Assembly: GCA_934292725.1 (NCBI GenBank)
Contig: CAKQXY010000032.1
Location: 1 to 42,175 of the forward strand
Direction of reading: 5' to 3'
Length of the DNA stretch: 42,175 nucleotides
DNA from: an uncultured Lachnospiraceae bacterium
Lineage (GTDB): Bacteria; Bacillota; Clostridia; Lachnospirales; Lachnospiraceae
Part shown: positions 1 to 8,345 of the stretch, piece after piece
How positions within the stretch are numbered: position 1 is the stretch's first letter
Layout: each line of letters opens with the position of its first letter
Position numbers and translations under genes: made by a program
Notes under the pieces: generated by a model
What the model was told of the DNA's origin: nothing
The model's database searches: none
Seen by the model: only the letters and a program-made list of their open reading frames with translations

Positions 1-1320
1 TATAAAGCAGCATACCTGCATTACTATTGTGAGTCCCCATGATACCGGATATGAGATAAACAATACGTCAAGTGCGCGGTTTCTTGGAAATATAACATAA
101 ATCCAGAAGATTCTGGTGCCGACTGTTCCGATGATTGATAGGATCATTGGCACGCCTGAGCGCCCCATTCCACGCATCGCGCCTGGAAAAAGATCCATTA
201 TTCCGCACAAAAAATATGTCAGCGTTGTGAATGAAAGGATTTCCATTCCACTTTTAATTACATCCAGCTCTTTATTGTAGACACTTAATATCTGCGGTCC
301 AAAAACGTAAAATGCACCGCCCATGACTGTTGCTATGAGAATTGACAAAATGATACAGTCAACTAAGACGCGGTCCATTCGCTTTGTCTTTTTAACTCCA
401 TAATTCTGGCTGGTAAAGCTCATGCACGCCTGTGTGACAGAATTTATTGAGGTATATAAAAATCCAAGCAAATTGTTGGCTGCAGTATAACCTGCCATCG
501 CGATTGAACCAAATGAGTTGACGGATGACTGCAGCAGCACATTGGAGAAATTAATTACAGTACTCTGTATTCCTGCCGGCACTCCAACTTGAAAGATCTG
601 CCGTAAATATTTTCCATTTATTGACAGCTTTGAAAAATGAAGCTGATAGCCTGCATCTGTCTTGCAAAGGCAGCGAAGCACAAGAACGCAGGAAATCATC
701 TGCGAAATCACTGTTGCAATTGCAACTCCCTCTACATCAAGATGAAATACAACAACTAATATCACATTTAAAATAGCATTAACTGTACCTGATATCACTA
801 AAAAGACTAGCGGGCGTCTTGTATCCCCGACGGCTCGAAGCACAGCTGCACCATAATTGTAAAGCATAAAAAATGGCACACCAACAAAATAAATTTTCAA
901 ATAAAGTGCTGCCATATCAATGACCTCATCAGGTGTTTCCATCAGTTCAAGCGCAAAACGTGAAAACAAAAGTCCTACAATCATCATCACAACACCGCTT
1001 ATTGCAGCAAAAAGAATTGAAGTATGGACTGTATCAGACATTTCCTTTATCTTGCCTGAAGCGAAAAAACGTGCAGCCAGCACATTAGTTCCAAGCGAAA
1101 TGCCGATAAAAAAATTAGTAAACACATTTATCAGCGCACTCGTTGAGCCGACTGCTGCTAACGGCCGGCTGCCGCTGAATTGTCCCACTACGATAATATC
1201 CACAGCATTAAACATCAGCTGTAAAATACCAGACAGCATAAGTGGCAGCGAAAATGTAATCAGCTTGTCCATGATCGTGCCATTTGTCATATCTATTTCA
1301 TATTTTTTGTTGTTTTTCAT
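1..1320 (-). CDS. MATE family multidrug/metabolite exporter (C-terminus cut by window edge)
   Basis: Inner-membrane antiporter of the MATE/NorM type, which usually exchanges Na+ or H+ for drugs or metabolites. The frame is open from an ATG at 1320 to the window edge, giving 440 residues of a family normally about 450 long, so only the extreme C-terminus is missing. The protein is a series of hydrophobic helices and starts in the usual MATE way, with a short charged stretch, then a PLMLSG segment and a VDIIVVGQFSG segment in the first 50 residues. An AGAAGAG ribosome binding site precedes the start. It lies 43 bp downstream of the FAH-fold gene and probably shares its transcript, so its substrate may relate to that pathway, but this is inference. 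Confidence 0.85.
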   Translation of the reverse strand, partial: MKNNKKYEIDMTNGTIMDKLITFSLPLMLSGILQLMFNAVDIIVVGQFSGSRPLAAVGSTSALINVFTNFFIGISLGTNVLAARFFASGKIKEMSDTVHTSILFAAISGVVMMIVGLLFSRFALELMETPDEVIDMAALYLKIYFVGVPFFMLYNYGAAVLRAVGDTRRPLVFLVISGTVNAILNVILVVVFHLDVEGVAIATVISQMISCVLVLRCLCKTDAGYQLHFSKLSINGKYLRQIFQVGVPAGIQSTVINFSNVLLQSSVNSFGSIAMAGYTAANNLLGFLYTSINSVTQACMSFTSQNYGVKKTKRMDRVLVDCIILSILIATVMGGAFYVFGPQILSVYNKELDVIKSGMEILSFTTLTYFLCGIMDLFPGAMRGMGRSGVPMILSIIGTVGTRIFWIYVIFPRNRALDVLFISYPVSWGLTIVMQVCCFI

Positions 1321-1363
1321 AAGCTCTTCTTTCTAATTATGTCTTCTTTTTTCTGTCAGTAAT

Positions 1364-2245
1364 TCATTCTCCAATCGTATTTTCAAGACGGCCGATCTTG
1401 TCTATCTCGCAGATCACTTTATCTCCTGTCTTTAAAAATTTCGGTGGATTAAAGCCCATTCCCACACCAGCAGGTGTTCCTGTCGCAATCAATGTTCCTG
1501 CAAGAAGCGTCATTCCCTCGCTCAATTCTTCTATTGCACCTCCGATTGTCTGAATCATGAATCCTGTGTTACTGTTTTGGCGAAGCTCACCGTTTACATA
1601 GCTTCTGATTCCAAGATCTGCAACATTGCCGATCTCATCCTTTGTCACGATACATGGACCAATGGAAGTCAGCTTATCAAGGCTCTTTCCAAGATACCAC
1701 TGCTTATGACGCGTCTGCAAATTGCGTGCACTGAAGTCATTAATGATCGTATAGCCAAAGATGAATTTTTCTGCATCCTCTGCCTTTACGCCCTTTGCAT
1801 CCCTGCCAAGCACAACGCCAAGCTCTGCCTCGTAGTCCAAACTGTCCACTAAGCCTTTATAGCTTGGAATCGTCTCCTTATCTCCTGCTGCCTCACTTAC
1901 ACGCTTTGAAAAATAAATAGTGTATGGCTTGTCCTTTGTGAATGCTTCTTTAGAAAATGCACTTGCTTCCTTTGCATGTTCAGAATAATTTATTCCAAGA
2001 CACACCACATCCTGTCTCGGACGCACAATCGGTGCTAAAATCTGAATTTCATCTAACGCGTATGCACGCTTTCCCTCTCTCTCATTTAAGAGCCTAGCCT
2101 TCTGCTCATCAGTAATCTTGCATACAAGCTCAGTCATATCGGCAAATTTCATGCCATAATCTTCTATTTTATATAAAAAAGGATCCTTCTCAAAGCCTAC
2201 AAAAAGCTGCTGTTTTCCTTCTAATTTTCCTGTATAAAAACGCAT
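1364..2245 (-). CDS. Fumarylacetoacetate hydrolase (FAH) fold protein
   Basis: Member of the FAH / 2-keto-4-pentenoate hydratase family, cytosolic metal-dependent enzymes that hydrolyse, hydrate or decarboxylate 2-keto acids. It has 293 residues, a normal length for the family. Visible signatures are NYSEHAKEA (about 87-95), the metal-binding pair E139-x-E141 in DYEAELGVVLG, D170 in NDFSARN, the GKSLD lysine (about 187), and the C-terminal GTLIATGTPAGVG loop. An AAGG ribosome binding site lies 8 nt before the ATG. It follows a GH88 gene and a DUF2264 gene, so a role on a keto-deoxy sugar acid derived from an unsaturated uronide is plausible. The exact substrate cannot be read from sequence. 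Confidence 0.85.
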   Translation of the reverse strand: MRFYTGKLEGKQQLFVGFEKDPFLYKIEDYGMKFADMTELVCKITDEQKARLLNEREGKRAYALDEIQILAPIVRPRQDVVCLGINYSEHAKEASAFSKEAFTKDKPYTIYFSKRVSEAAGDKETIPSYKGLVDSLDYEAELGVVLGRDAKGVKAEDAEKFIFGYTIINDFSARNLQTRHKQWYLGKSLDKLTSIGPCIVTKDEIGNVADLGIRSYVNGELRQNSNTGFMIQTIGGAIEELSEGMTLLAGTLIATGTPAGVGMGFNPPKFLKTGDKVICEIDKIGRLENTIGE

Positions 2246-2279
2246 TTTTATGCCTTCTTTCTGTTACACATTTTCCATG

Positions 2280-2314
2280 AAAACGCCTCGGCGAATGTTC
2301 TTCGCCGAGACGCC
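2280..2314 (-). terminator. Intrinsic terminator or attenuator after the DUF2264 gene
   Basis: A 12-bp stem (arms 2284-2295 and 2301-2312, loop 2296-2300) is followed on the minus strand by UUUU. The single non-Watson-Crick pair is G-U on the minus-strand RNA but C-A on the plus strand, so the hairpin suits minus-strand transcription. It lies between the DUF2264 stop and the FAH gene and could reduce expression of the latter. Confidence 0.6.
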
Positions 2315-2315
2315 T

Positions 2316-2367
2316 TCGTAGAACTTGCGGGTTGCACTCTCTCGTAAAACTTCCGGGTTGCATTCGT
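2316..2367. repeat. Two tandem copies of a 26-bp direct repeat
   Basis: Copies at 2316-2341 and 2342-2367 share TCGTA.AACTT.CGGGTTGCA with few mismatches. The second copy ends at the DUF2264 stop codon. Nothing recognisable is encoded. It may be a local duplication or part of a dispersed intergenic repeat. Confidence 0.6.
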
Positions 2368-4403
2368 TATCTAATCAGCTGTCCCTCAATACCTTCAAAA
2401 TCAATAGTGCGTGTTGTTCCATCCTTTAGTGTAATGGTTACAGGGCCATAACCTCCGCATTTCTTCGTATCTGTATAATGTACTTTTTCAATCGGGAAAA
2501 TCTCATCATCTGTGAAATCCTCAAGACTTTCCTTTGTGATAACCTGTGAAATAAGTACATACGGCTGATAGCCATATTTCTTTTCTCTTGCAGTCTTTGC
2601 GTAAATCACGATAGAGTTTTCTGAATCTGGATTTGTTCCTGTGCTCTTAACAATCTCTAGCTCATCCCATCCATCATAAATCGTCATTGCCATCTGCTTT
2701 TCTCTTCCGGTATGATCATGACCCTTTAAGATGATTGCCTTTGCACCATCTGCAGTCTTTTCGATGATCTGTGTTCCATTGTCTGGGAAACCATAGGAGC
2801 CAAGTGTCAGGCGAATCGGACAGCTAAACAGACGAAGCTTATCTGCACGAATAACACCATAAGGCACTGTAAAATCTGCCAGATTCATTGCCTGAATCCA
2901 ATGACACTCATTCTCTAAATCATAGTTAAAGAACTGACGGCGATATAACACATCATTTTTAAGACCATGCCAATATGTTACATTGCCCTTTTTAATTTCA
3001 TCTGAAACACCATCATAAAGAACATACTGCTGTGCTTCGATATCTGGTGCAACAGCTGCCTCCCACGGATATTTGGTGTTAAAGCAAAGCTTTGAATAAT
3101 TCCACATGCCATGCTCATCTTTTTTATTCTTTACGACTTTTCCAGTACGAAGAATAGTCTCACCATTTGCCTGATGATTTGAGAAGCAAAGTGCCGGTCC
3201 ATTTAATGATGTAACCTTGGTGCCCTTGCTTCCAAGTGTCTCCCAAGTACCATTATTTTCTGTTGCTGTCCAGAATGGATGATCTGCCGGCAGATGCAGA
3301 CAAAGAAATGCCTTGCCAAGCCAGAATGGAGATTCTGCGCATGAGTAGCCCTGAACAAGAGGTGTAAACTGACCATAAAATCCAAGTGTTGGAACACCCT
3401 TAAATAAGAAGTCATCTCTTGTCATAAACTGAAGCAAAGAGCCAGAAGAAATACGTCTTGCCAGACCTGGATCAGCTGTGCTGTTATGAAGCATTAAGTT
3501 GCCGTCAAAAGCGCTTGTTGCTGCGTTACGGTAAATATTGCTTCTGCCCCACATATTGGTGAATCCATCACGGTCAAAGAAATCGGCATATGTTTCCATC
3601 AATTTATTGGAGTGCTCCTCAAACTTTGCTGCGATATACGGCTGCTTCTCATAGCCATACCACAAATTCCATATTGGTGCATACACATTAAATGCCCAGC
3701 AGGAATAGTAGTCAAATGAATGACCATCTCTGTACCAGCCATCGCCTGCATAATAGGCAAGAATGCTCTGTGCATGATCAAGCATGATCTCTTCATCAAT
3801 CTCGTAGCCTTCCATGTCAAGGAAAGCCATATCGAGCATATTAAACAGACGCCAGTTCTGCGGAACTGTATTTCCATCTGCATAACCTCTTAAAAATTCA
3901 GCGATTACGTCCTTTTCTTCCTTTGTGTATGTATCCCAGATCTCCTCCTTGCAAACCCACAGACAAATGACGAGTGCACATGTCTCTACTGTCTGCTGAA
4001 AAGCTCTGTTGTAATCGCCAGCCATCTCCTGAAGCTCCTCATAACGGCCTACTGATACCGGATCACCCTTTGTACATGCACGAAGTACATGTGACTTGTA
4101 ATAATCACGAATGGAATAACCGCACAGATTCAGGTCTGGATTGTCGTGGATCAGCGGTGCTGCGATAAAGAAAGAACGTGCAAGTCCCTCAAAATACTCT
4201 GCCTTAAACTCCCATACAGCATCAGCGCTGTGCGGGTAAGTTACCTTTGTCTCTTTTCGAGGCATAACAACTGGATCCTCAAAGTGAGCAATGTTTTGAA
4301 ATACGCCCTCTAAGAGATATGTTCCTGCCTCAATCCAAGACTGACGTGTCAGTCCCGTATATGGGCTTACTGTGTAATCCAATGTTTTTGGTACAAATGC
4401 CAT
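2367..4403 (-). CDS. DUF2264 domain protein (putative polysaccharide-linked enzyme)
   Basis: A 678-residue protein matching the DUF2264 family, found in polysaccharide degradation loci and thought to have an alpha/alpha-toroid N-terminal part. The N-terminal half carries family-like stretches such as RKETKVTYPHS, the YFEGLARSFF segment near residue 70, and the YAGDGWYRDGHSFDYYSCW region near residue 220. The C-terminal half is predicted beta-rich. There is no signal peptide, so it should act in the cytosol. A GGAGG site precedes the ATG, and the gene starts 25 bp after the GH88 gene, so the two are almost certainly co-transcribed. The family has no firmly established reaction. Action on uronide-containing oligosaccharides is inferred only from the neighbour. 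Confidence 0.75.
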   Translation of the reverse strand: MAFVPKTLDYTVSPYTGLTRQSWIEAGTYLLEGVFQNIAHFEDPVVMPRKETKVTYPHSADAVWEFKAEYFEGLARSFFIAAPLIHDNPDLNLCGYSIRDYYKSHVLRACTKGDPVSVGRYEELQEMAGDYNRAFQQTVETCALVICLWVCKEEIWDTYTKEEKDVIAEFLRGYADGNTVPQNWRLFNMLDMAFLDMEGYEIDEEIMLDHAQSILAYYAGDGWYRDGHSFDYYSCWAFNVYAPIWNLWYGYEKQPYIAAKFEEHSNKLMETYADFFDRDGFTNMWGRSNIYRNAATSAFDGNLMLHNSTADPGLARRISSGSLLQFMTRDDFLFKGVPTLGFYGQFTPLVQGYSCAESPFWLGKAFLCLHLPADHPFWTATENNGTWETLGSKGTKVTSLNGPALCFSNHQANGETILRTGKVVKNKKDEHGMWNYSKLCFNTKYPWEAAVAPDIEAQQYVLYDGVSDEIKKGNVTYWHGLKNDVLYRRQFFNYDLENECHWIQAMNLADFTVPYGVIRADKLRLFSCPIRLTLGSYGFPDNGTQIIEKTADGAKAIILKGHDHTGREKQMAMTIYDGWDELEIVKSTGTNPDSENSIVIYAKTAREKKYGYQPYVLISQVITKESLEDFTDDEIFPIEKVHYTDTKKCGGYGPVTITLKDGTTRTIDFEGIEGQLIR

Positions 4404-4428
4404 GATTGTTTTCCTCCCATTTTTGTTT

Positions 4429-5550
4429 TTACCAGATGAACAATTCTTCTCCTGTCAGCTTCCAGATTGCTTCTATATAATAATAGTCACCGTATACAAT
4501 CGGGAAGTTATGCTTCTCATCACCGTAAGCTGCAGTGCAGCGCTCCAGCAAATAGTCTGTCTTTATGTCATAGCTGCAGCTCTTTTCGTCAAGCGCCTTT
4601 AACATGCGAACTGCTGCATCCAGATAAGTTTTCTTTTTCCACTCCTTTGCCACTTTTGACAGCTCAATCAGACCACACGCTGCCACACTTGCTGCGATAT
4701 CATCCTCCCAGTCGCAGTCGGACGATTGGCGAAAATCAACCGGAATCAAGCCGCTCTCTGGAATGCATGAAATAAAGTAATCTGCGACCTTCTCTGCAGT
4801 ATCCAGATAGCGCTCCTTCTTTGTATGAAGAAAGCTTAAAGTAAAGCCATATAACGCCCAGCTCTGACCTCTTGTCCAAGAAGAACCCTTCGCATAGCCC
4901 TGGCCACCATAGGAACGGTTAATGTCACCTGTTATCGGGTCAAACTCAACAATATGTCTCGCAGAGCCATCTTCACGGATAAATGCCTTGATTGCTGTGT
5001 CTGCATGCTTTGTCGCGATGTGGTAATATCGCGGATCTCCAGTCTGATCATACGCCCAATATAGAAGCGGAAGATTCATTGTACAGTCAATTATTGCCCA
5101 TCCATTTCTTCTTGGATCAACATTTCCGTTCCATGCAACAATAAAGTTTCCTGCCGGATTAAAGCGTCCTGCCAGATTAGATGCAGCCATCAGAGCTCTG
5201 TTTTCAGACTTTTTGTCGCCAGTCAGACGATACTTTGCAACAGATGTCGGCAGCCATCGAAATCCGCTGTCATGATCCATAACCCAGTAATTATTCAGTG
5301 CCGCATCCAGCTTTTCCTCAGTCTCCTCTGCATTTTCACGGTAAATTTCTTCACCTGTTGCCTTGTAAAGCTGCCACATCATGCCGCCCCAAAAGCCATT
5401 TGTCCACCAGCCGATTTTTTCACCAGAGCAATCATTCCACGCACCATTTTCTGCCGTGTATGGAATTTTTCCGCGGTTTCGTTTTGCAACCTCAAGCTCC
5501 TTTATCTTGATTTTCTGCGCAACCTCCTGCGCCCATTTCTGATAATCCAT
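4429..5550 (-). CDS. GH88 unsaturated glucuronyl hydrolase
   Basis: Glycoside hydrolase family 88 enzyme of 373 residues. The family removes 4,5-unsaturated glucuronate from oligosaccharides left by polysaccharide lyases acting on glycosaminoglycans or related polymers. Both catalytic aspartates fit: D94 in MDHDSGFRW and D155 in IIDCTMNLPLLYWA, with the conserved GSSWTRGQSWALYGF segment further on. I chose the ATG at 5550 because AGGTGG lies just upstream; the frame continues 21 codons further upstream without a good site. There is no signal peptide, so it acts on imported oligosaccharides. It is the first gene of the run GH88-DUF2264-FAH-MATE. No lyase or sugar transporter is next to it here. 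Confidence 0.88.
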   Translation of the reverse strand: MDYQKWAQEVAQKIKIKELEVAKRNRGKIPYTAENGAWNDCSGEKIGWWTNGFWGGMMWQLYKATGEEIYRENAEETEEKLDAALNNYWVMDHDSGFRWLPTSVAKYRLTGDKKSENRALMAASNLAGRFNPAGNFIVAWNGNVDPRRNGWAIIDCTMNLPLLYWAYDQTGDPRYYHIATKHADTAIKAFIREDGSARHIVEFDPITGDINRSYGGQGYAKGSSWTRGQSWALYGFTLSFLHTKKERYLDTAEKVADYFISCIPESGLIPVDFRQSSDCDWEDDIAASVAACGLIELSKVAKEWKKKTYLDAAVRMLKALDEKSCSYDIKTDYLLERCTAAYGDEKHNFPIVYGDYYYIEAIWKLTGEELFIW

Positions 5551-5583
5551 TTTCGCATCCACCTTTCTGTTTTTGCTTAGATT

Positions 5584-5592
5584 ATTGTAGCA
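5584..5592 (-). promoter_or_regulatory. Candidate extended -10 promoter for the GH88 operon
   Basis: On the minus strand TGC-TACAAT forms an extended -10 about 35 bp before the GH88 ATG. No good -35 is visible, as is common with extended -10 promoters. Confidence 0.4.
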
Positions 5593-5612
5593 TACACGGG
5601 AAAAAAATACCA

Positions 5613-5641
5613 TTGCAAAAAATCCTTTTTCTGGGTACTAT
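5613..5641 (+). promoter_or_regulatory. Candidate promoter for the ferredoxin operon
   Basis: TTGCAA (5613-5618), a 17-bp spacer and TACTAT (5636-5641) stand 33 bp before the ferredoxin ATG. It is divergent from the GH88 promoter within a 124-bp intergenic region. Confidence 0.5.
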
Positions 5642-5674
5642 AAGTGTGTAAAAAATTTAAGATTGGAGAATTTT

Positions 5675-6436
5675 ATGATTAGACAGATTATACATATTGA
5701 TGAAGAAAAATGCATTGGCTGTGGCCTTTGTGCAGATGCCTGCCACGAAGGTGCGATTGCAATGGTTAATGGAAAAGCAAAGCTGATGAGAGAGGATTAC
5801 TGTGATGGTCTTGGTGACTGTCTTCCAGCATGTCCTGCGGACGCTATTTCGTTTGTGACACGCGAGGCGCCAGCATATGATGCGGCTGCTGTGGAGGCTG
5901 CTAAGCTAGAAAAAGCTGCGAAAACAACAAATGAGGCAAAGCCAGCTGATGCGCCAGTTCACACCGGCTGTCCTGGTTCTCGCGCTCAGTCTTTTACACA
6001 GCAGGCTCCGGCTCATACCTGTCCGAGCTCTGCTTCACGCGATCTGGATGCTGTCGGTTCATCTGCCCTTTCTCAGTGGCCTATTCAGATTAAGCTTGTT
6101 CCTGTAAATGCTCCTTATTTTAATGATGCCGATCTTTTAATTGCTGCTGACTGTACAGCATATTCTTACAGCCGTTTCCATGAGGATTTCATTAAAGGAC
6201 GCATCACCTTAATCGGCTGTCCAAAACTTGATGAAGGCGATTACAGTGAAAAGCTAACTGAAATTTTTACATCAAATGAAATTAAAAGCATTCATCTGGT
6301 GCGCATGATGGTTCCGTGCTGCGGCGGACTGTCAAAAGCTGTAGCAAACGCAATCGCTGCCTCTGGCAAGCAAATTCCATGCAAGATTACCACAATTTCC
6401 CCACAGGGTGAGATAATTCGCACAGAAAGGAACTAA
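5675..6436 (+). CDS. Ferredoxin-type 4Fe-4S protein with a cysteine-containing C-terminal domain
   Basis: A 253-residue cytosolic iron-sulfur protein. Residues 1-60 form a two-cluster ferredoxin domain: C13-x2-C16-x2-C19-x3-C23, and C43-x5-C49-x3-C53 followed by P. An alanine-rich linker follows, then a second domain (about 120-253) with further cysteines in ADCTAY, IGCPKLD and MVPCCGGL, a pattern seen in clostridial ferredoxin-like proteins often found near hybrid cluster protein genes. I prefer the ATG at 5675 over an in-frame TTG at 5663 because GGAG (5665-5668) is well placed. It is probably an electron carrier or redox sensor, but no dedicated partner enzyme is next door. The next gene begins 7 bp later and should be co-transcribed. 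Confidence 0.8.
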   Translation: MIRQIIHIDEEKCIGCGLCADACHEGAIAMVNGKAKLMREDYCDGLGDCLPACPADAISFVTREAPAYDAAAVEAAKLEKAAKTTNEAKPADAPVHTGCPGSRAQSFTQQAPAHTCPSSASRDLDAVGSSALSQWPIQIKLVPVNAPYFNDADLLIAADCTAYSYSRFHEDFIKGRITLIGCPKLDEGDYSEKLTEIFTSNEIKSIHLVRMMVPCCGGLSKAVANAIAASGKQIPCKITTISPQGEIIRTERN

Positions 6437-6443
6437 TTAAATT

Positions 6444-6914
6444 ATGTCTTGTACAAATACACCACTGCACAATGAACTGCTCGGCGCAGTGATCGGCCTC
6501 GCCCGTACATGTGCCAACAATCCAAAGACTGATGACACCGACCGCCTTATTTTTACAGCTCTTCGCGTGTCTGCAAACAAAAGCGCAACTGAGCAAACAC
6601 TCGCTGCCATGATTCGCCGCGTAAATGAGGAAAAAGCGATCATCTCTCCAGGCTGCGCGACCTGCACGGCACGCTGCGGCAACACTGATAATTATGATAT
6701 GTCACTTCTATGGAATGCTCCTGATGAGATACGCGAAGCAAAACTTTCCATCTTGGAAAATGCCCAAGCACTCGCGGAAAAATTAATGCAGACAAAAAGC
6801 GAGGAGATTCTCGAAGGAACCATTCCTCGCCTATATCATGCACTTTTCATGGTAAAGGAAGATTGGGATGCTAAGCCGCTGCAAGAGCTTGCTGAGGATA
6901 TCGCCTTTCTCTAA
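6444..6914 (+). CDS. Small protein with CxxCxxxC motif, partner of the ferredoxin
   Basis: I do not recognise a named family with certainty. The 156-residue protein has C3 and C23 and a C71-x2-C74-x3-C78 motif in PGCATCTARCG, flanked by long predicted helices. This suggests a helical bundle binding an Fe-S cluster, loosely like the N-terminal helical part of hybrid-cluster-type proteins. It starts 7 bp after the ferredoxin gene, with AAAGGA some distance upstream. No signal peptide or membrane segment is visible. A joint redox function with the ferredoxin is inferred from the gene pairing and cysteine content only. Confidence 0.6.
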   Translation: MSCTNTPLHNELLGAVIGLARTCANNPKTDDTDRLIFTALRVSANKSATEQTLAAMIRRVNEEKAIISPGCATCTARCGNTDNYDMSLLWNAPDEIREAKLSILENAQALAEKLMQTKSEEILEGTIPRLYHALFMVKEDWDAKPLQELAEDIAFL

Positions 6915-6929
6915 TTACCACTTTTTTAA

Positions 6930-8246
6930 TTATTTCACTTCATATACAACACAGCTATGCGGTGCAAGCTCTGCACTTACTGCTGTTTCTGCGCTGTCTA
7001 CCTTGCCTGTCCACAGTTCTTCTAAGGAAAGTCCTGCGTCTGGCTCGAATAGACATCTGCCGTCTGCCCCGATGATGCTTTCAATATCGGCATTTACAAT
7101 TTGTACTTCTTCAGACAGGTTAAACAATGCAACATAGGTTTGGCCTGTCTTTTCGTTATGTGCAGACCATGCAGCCTGATTGTCATCTCTTGCGATCTGG
7201 TGCGGCTTGCAGTCTGGTGTAAGCATTGAAAGCACCTTCTTGTTTGTTAACAGACCAAGTGTCCACTCGTCAAGCTTTGTAAGCTCTGCACCGATCATAA
7301 GCGGTGAACCAAACAGACACCAAAGTGTCATCATCGTGCGCTGCTCGTCTTTTGTAAAACGTGTGTCACGTTCTTCGCCAAAGCCTTTGCCCAACTTTCC
7401 AACAGGAAGCATATCACAATCTGGATAATTGCCTCTTGATACCTGATTCTGCCACAGCTCACAGCGCTCAAACATGTTTTTCAAAAGCTTCCAGTTATCC
7501 CAGAAATCATCTGTGATTCTCCACATGTTGGCATTGTTCTCATAGTGCCATGCTTTCTCGATAAGTGCTGGTCCCGGTGACAGAGACAATACAACACTTC
7601 TTCCACACTTTTTGATTGCCTTTGCAAGCATTTCAACCTCATGAGATGCAGAATATGGATTGTGCGGGTAAATATTTGTGTTGCAAATATCATCACATTT
7701 GATGAAATCAACTCCCCACTCAGCATACATTTCAAGCAATGAATCATAATATGCCTGTCCTGCCTCACAATTTCTCACACCGTACATATCTGGATTCCAG
7801 CCACAAATAGAGCTTGGATCAGCAATTTGGTTTGCAGTCCAGTCAGTATTCTTTACTGCCATATGTGTATGTGCAGCGATTCTTGGAATACCACGCATGA
7901 TGTGAATACCAAACTTCAAGCCAAGGCTATGTACATAATCTGCAAGTGCCTTAAAGCCCGTGCCATCTGCTGATGATGGGAAACGCTCTGGATCTGGCTG
8001 TAAGCGTGAATATTCGTCAATTGCCAATTCAGAATATGGAATATACTGATAAGTATTTCTCTGTGAGCCTGCCTTCTTTGCGTACCACTCAATATCAACT
8101 ACTACATACTCGTAGCCGGCATCCTTTAAGTGCTCTGCCAAGTAAGCAGCATTTGCTCTTACCTGCTCTTCATTTACTGTTGTGTCATAATAATCATAGC
8201 TGTTCCAGCCCATAGGTGCAATCGGTGCATAATCATTCTTGTTCAT
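6930..8246 (-). CDS. GH27 alpha-galactosidase-type glycosidase
   Basis: Clan GH-D, family 27, 438 residues with no signal peptide. Family landmarks are PMGWNSYDYYD near the N-terminus, the barrel strand YVVVDIEWY, KFGIHIMRGIPR, the nucleophile region DFIKCDDI (nucleophile likely D185) and the acid/base region MWRITDDFWDNW (likely D247, four residues after R243). A C-terminal beta domain follows. The start at 8246 is set by a perfect AGGAGG 5 nt upstream; a longer in-frame start lacks this. Most family members hydrolyse terminal alpha-galactosides, though beta-L-arabinopyranosidases also occur in GH27. It is divergent from an AraC regulator, which is its probable controller. Confidence 0.85.
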   Translation of the reverse strand: MNKNDYAPIAPMGWNSYDYYDTTVNEEQVRANAAYLAEHLKDAGYEYVVVDIEWYAKKAGSQRNTYQYIPYSELAIDEYSRLQPDPERFPSSADGTGFKALADYVHSLGLKFGIHIMRGIPRIAAHTHMAVKNTDWTANQIADPSSICGWNPDMYGVRNCEAGQAYYDSLLEMYAEWGVDFIKCDDICNTNIYPHNPYSASHEVEMLAKAIKKCGRSVVLSLSPGPALIEKAWHYENNANMWRITDDFWDNWKLLKNMFERCELWQNQVSRGNYPDCDMLPVGKLGKGFGEERDTRFTKDEQRTMMTLWCLFGSPLMIGAELTKLDEWTLGLLTNKKVLSMLTPDCKPHQIARDDNQAAWSAHNEKTGQTYVALFNLSEEVQIVNADIESIIGADGRCLFEPDAGLSLEELWTGKVDSAETAVSAELAPHSCVVYEVK

Positions 8247-8283
8247 GATATCCTCCTTACTATTGTTTATTTTCTTATTTTTT

Positions 8284-8289
8284 ATTATA
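8284..8289 (-). promoter_or_regulatory. Candidate -10 box for the GH27 gene
   Basis: TATAAT on the minus strand lies 38 bp before the GH27 ATG. The -35 is poor, which fits activation by the divergent AraC regulator, but no operator repeat is obvious. Confidence 0.45.
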
Positions 8290-8345
8290 ATCACTTTATA
8301 TAAAAATAAAAGAATACAATCTTGACATGAAAGGGTAATTTTTTG

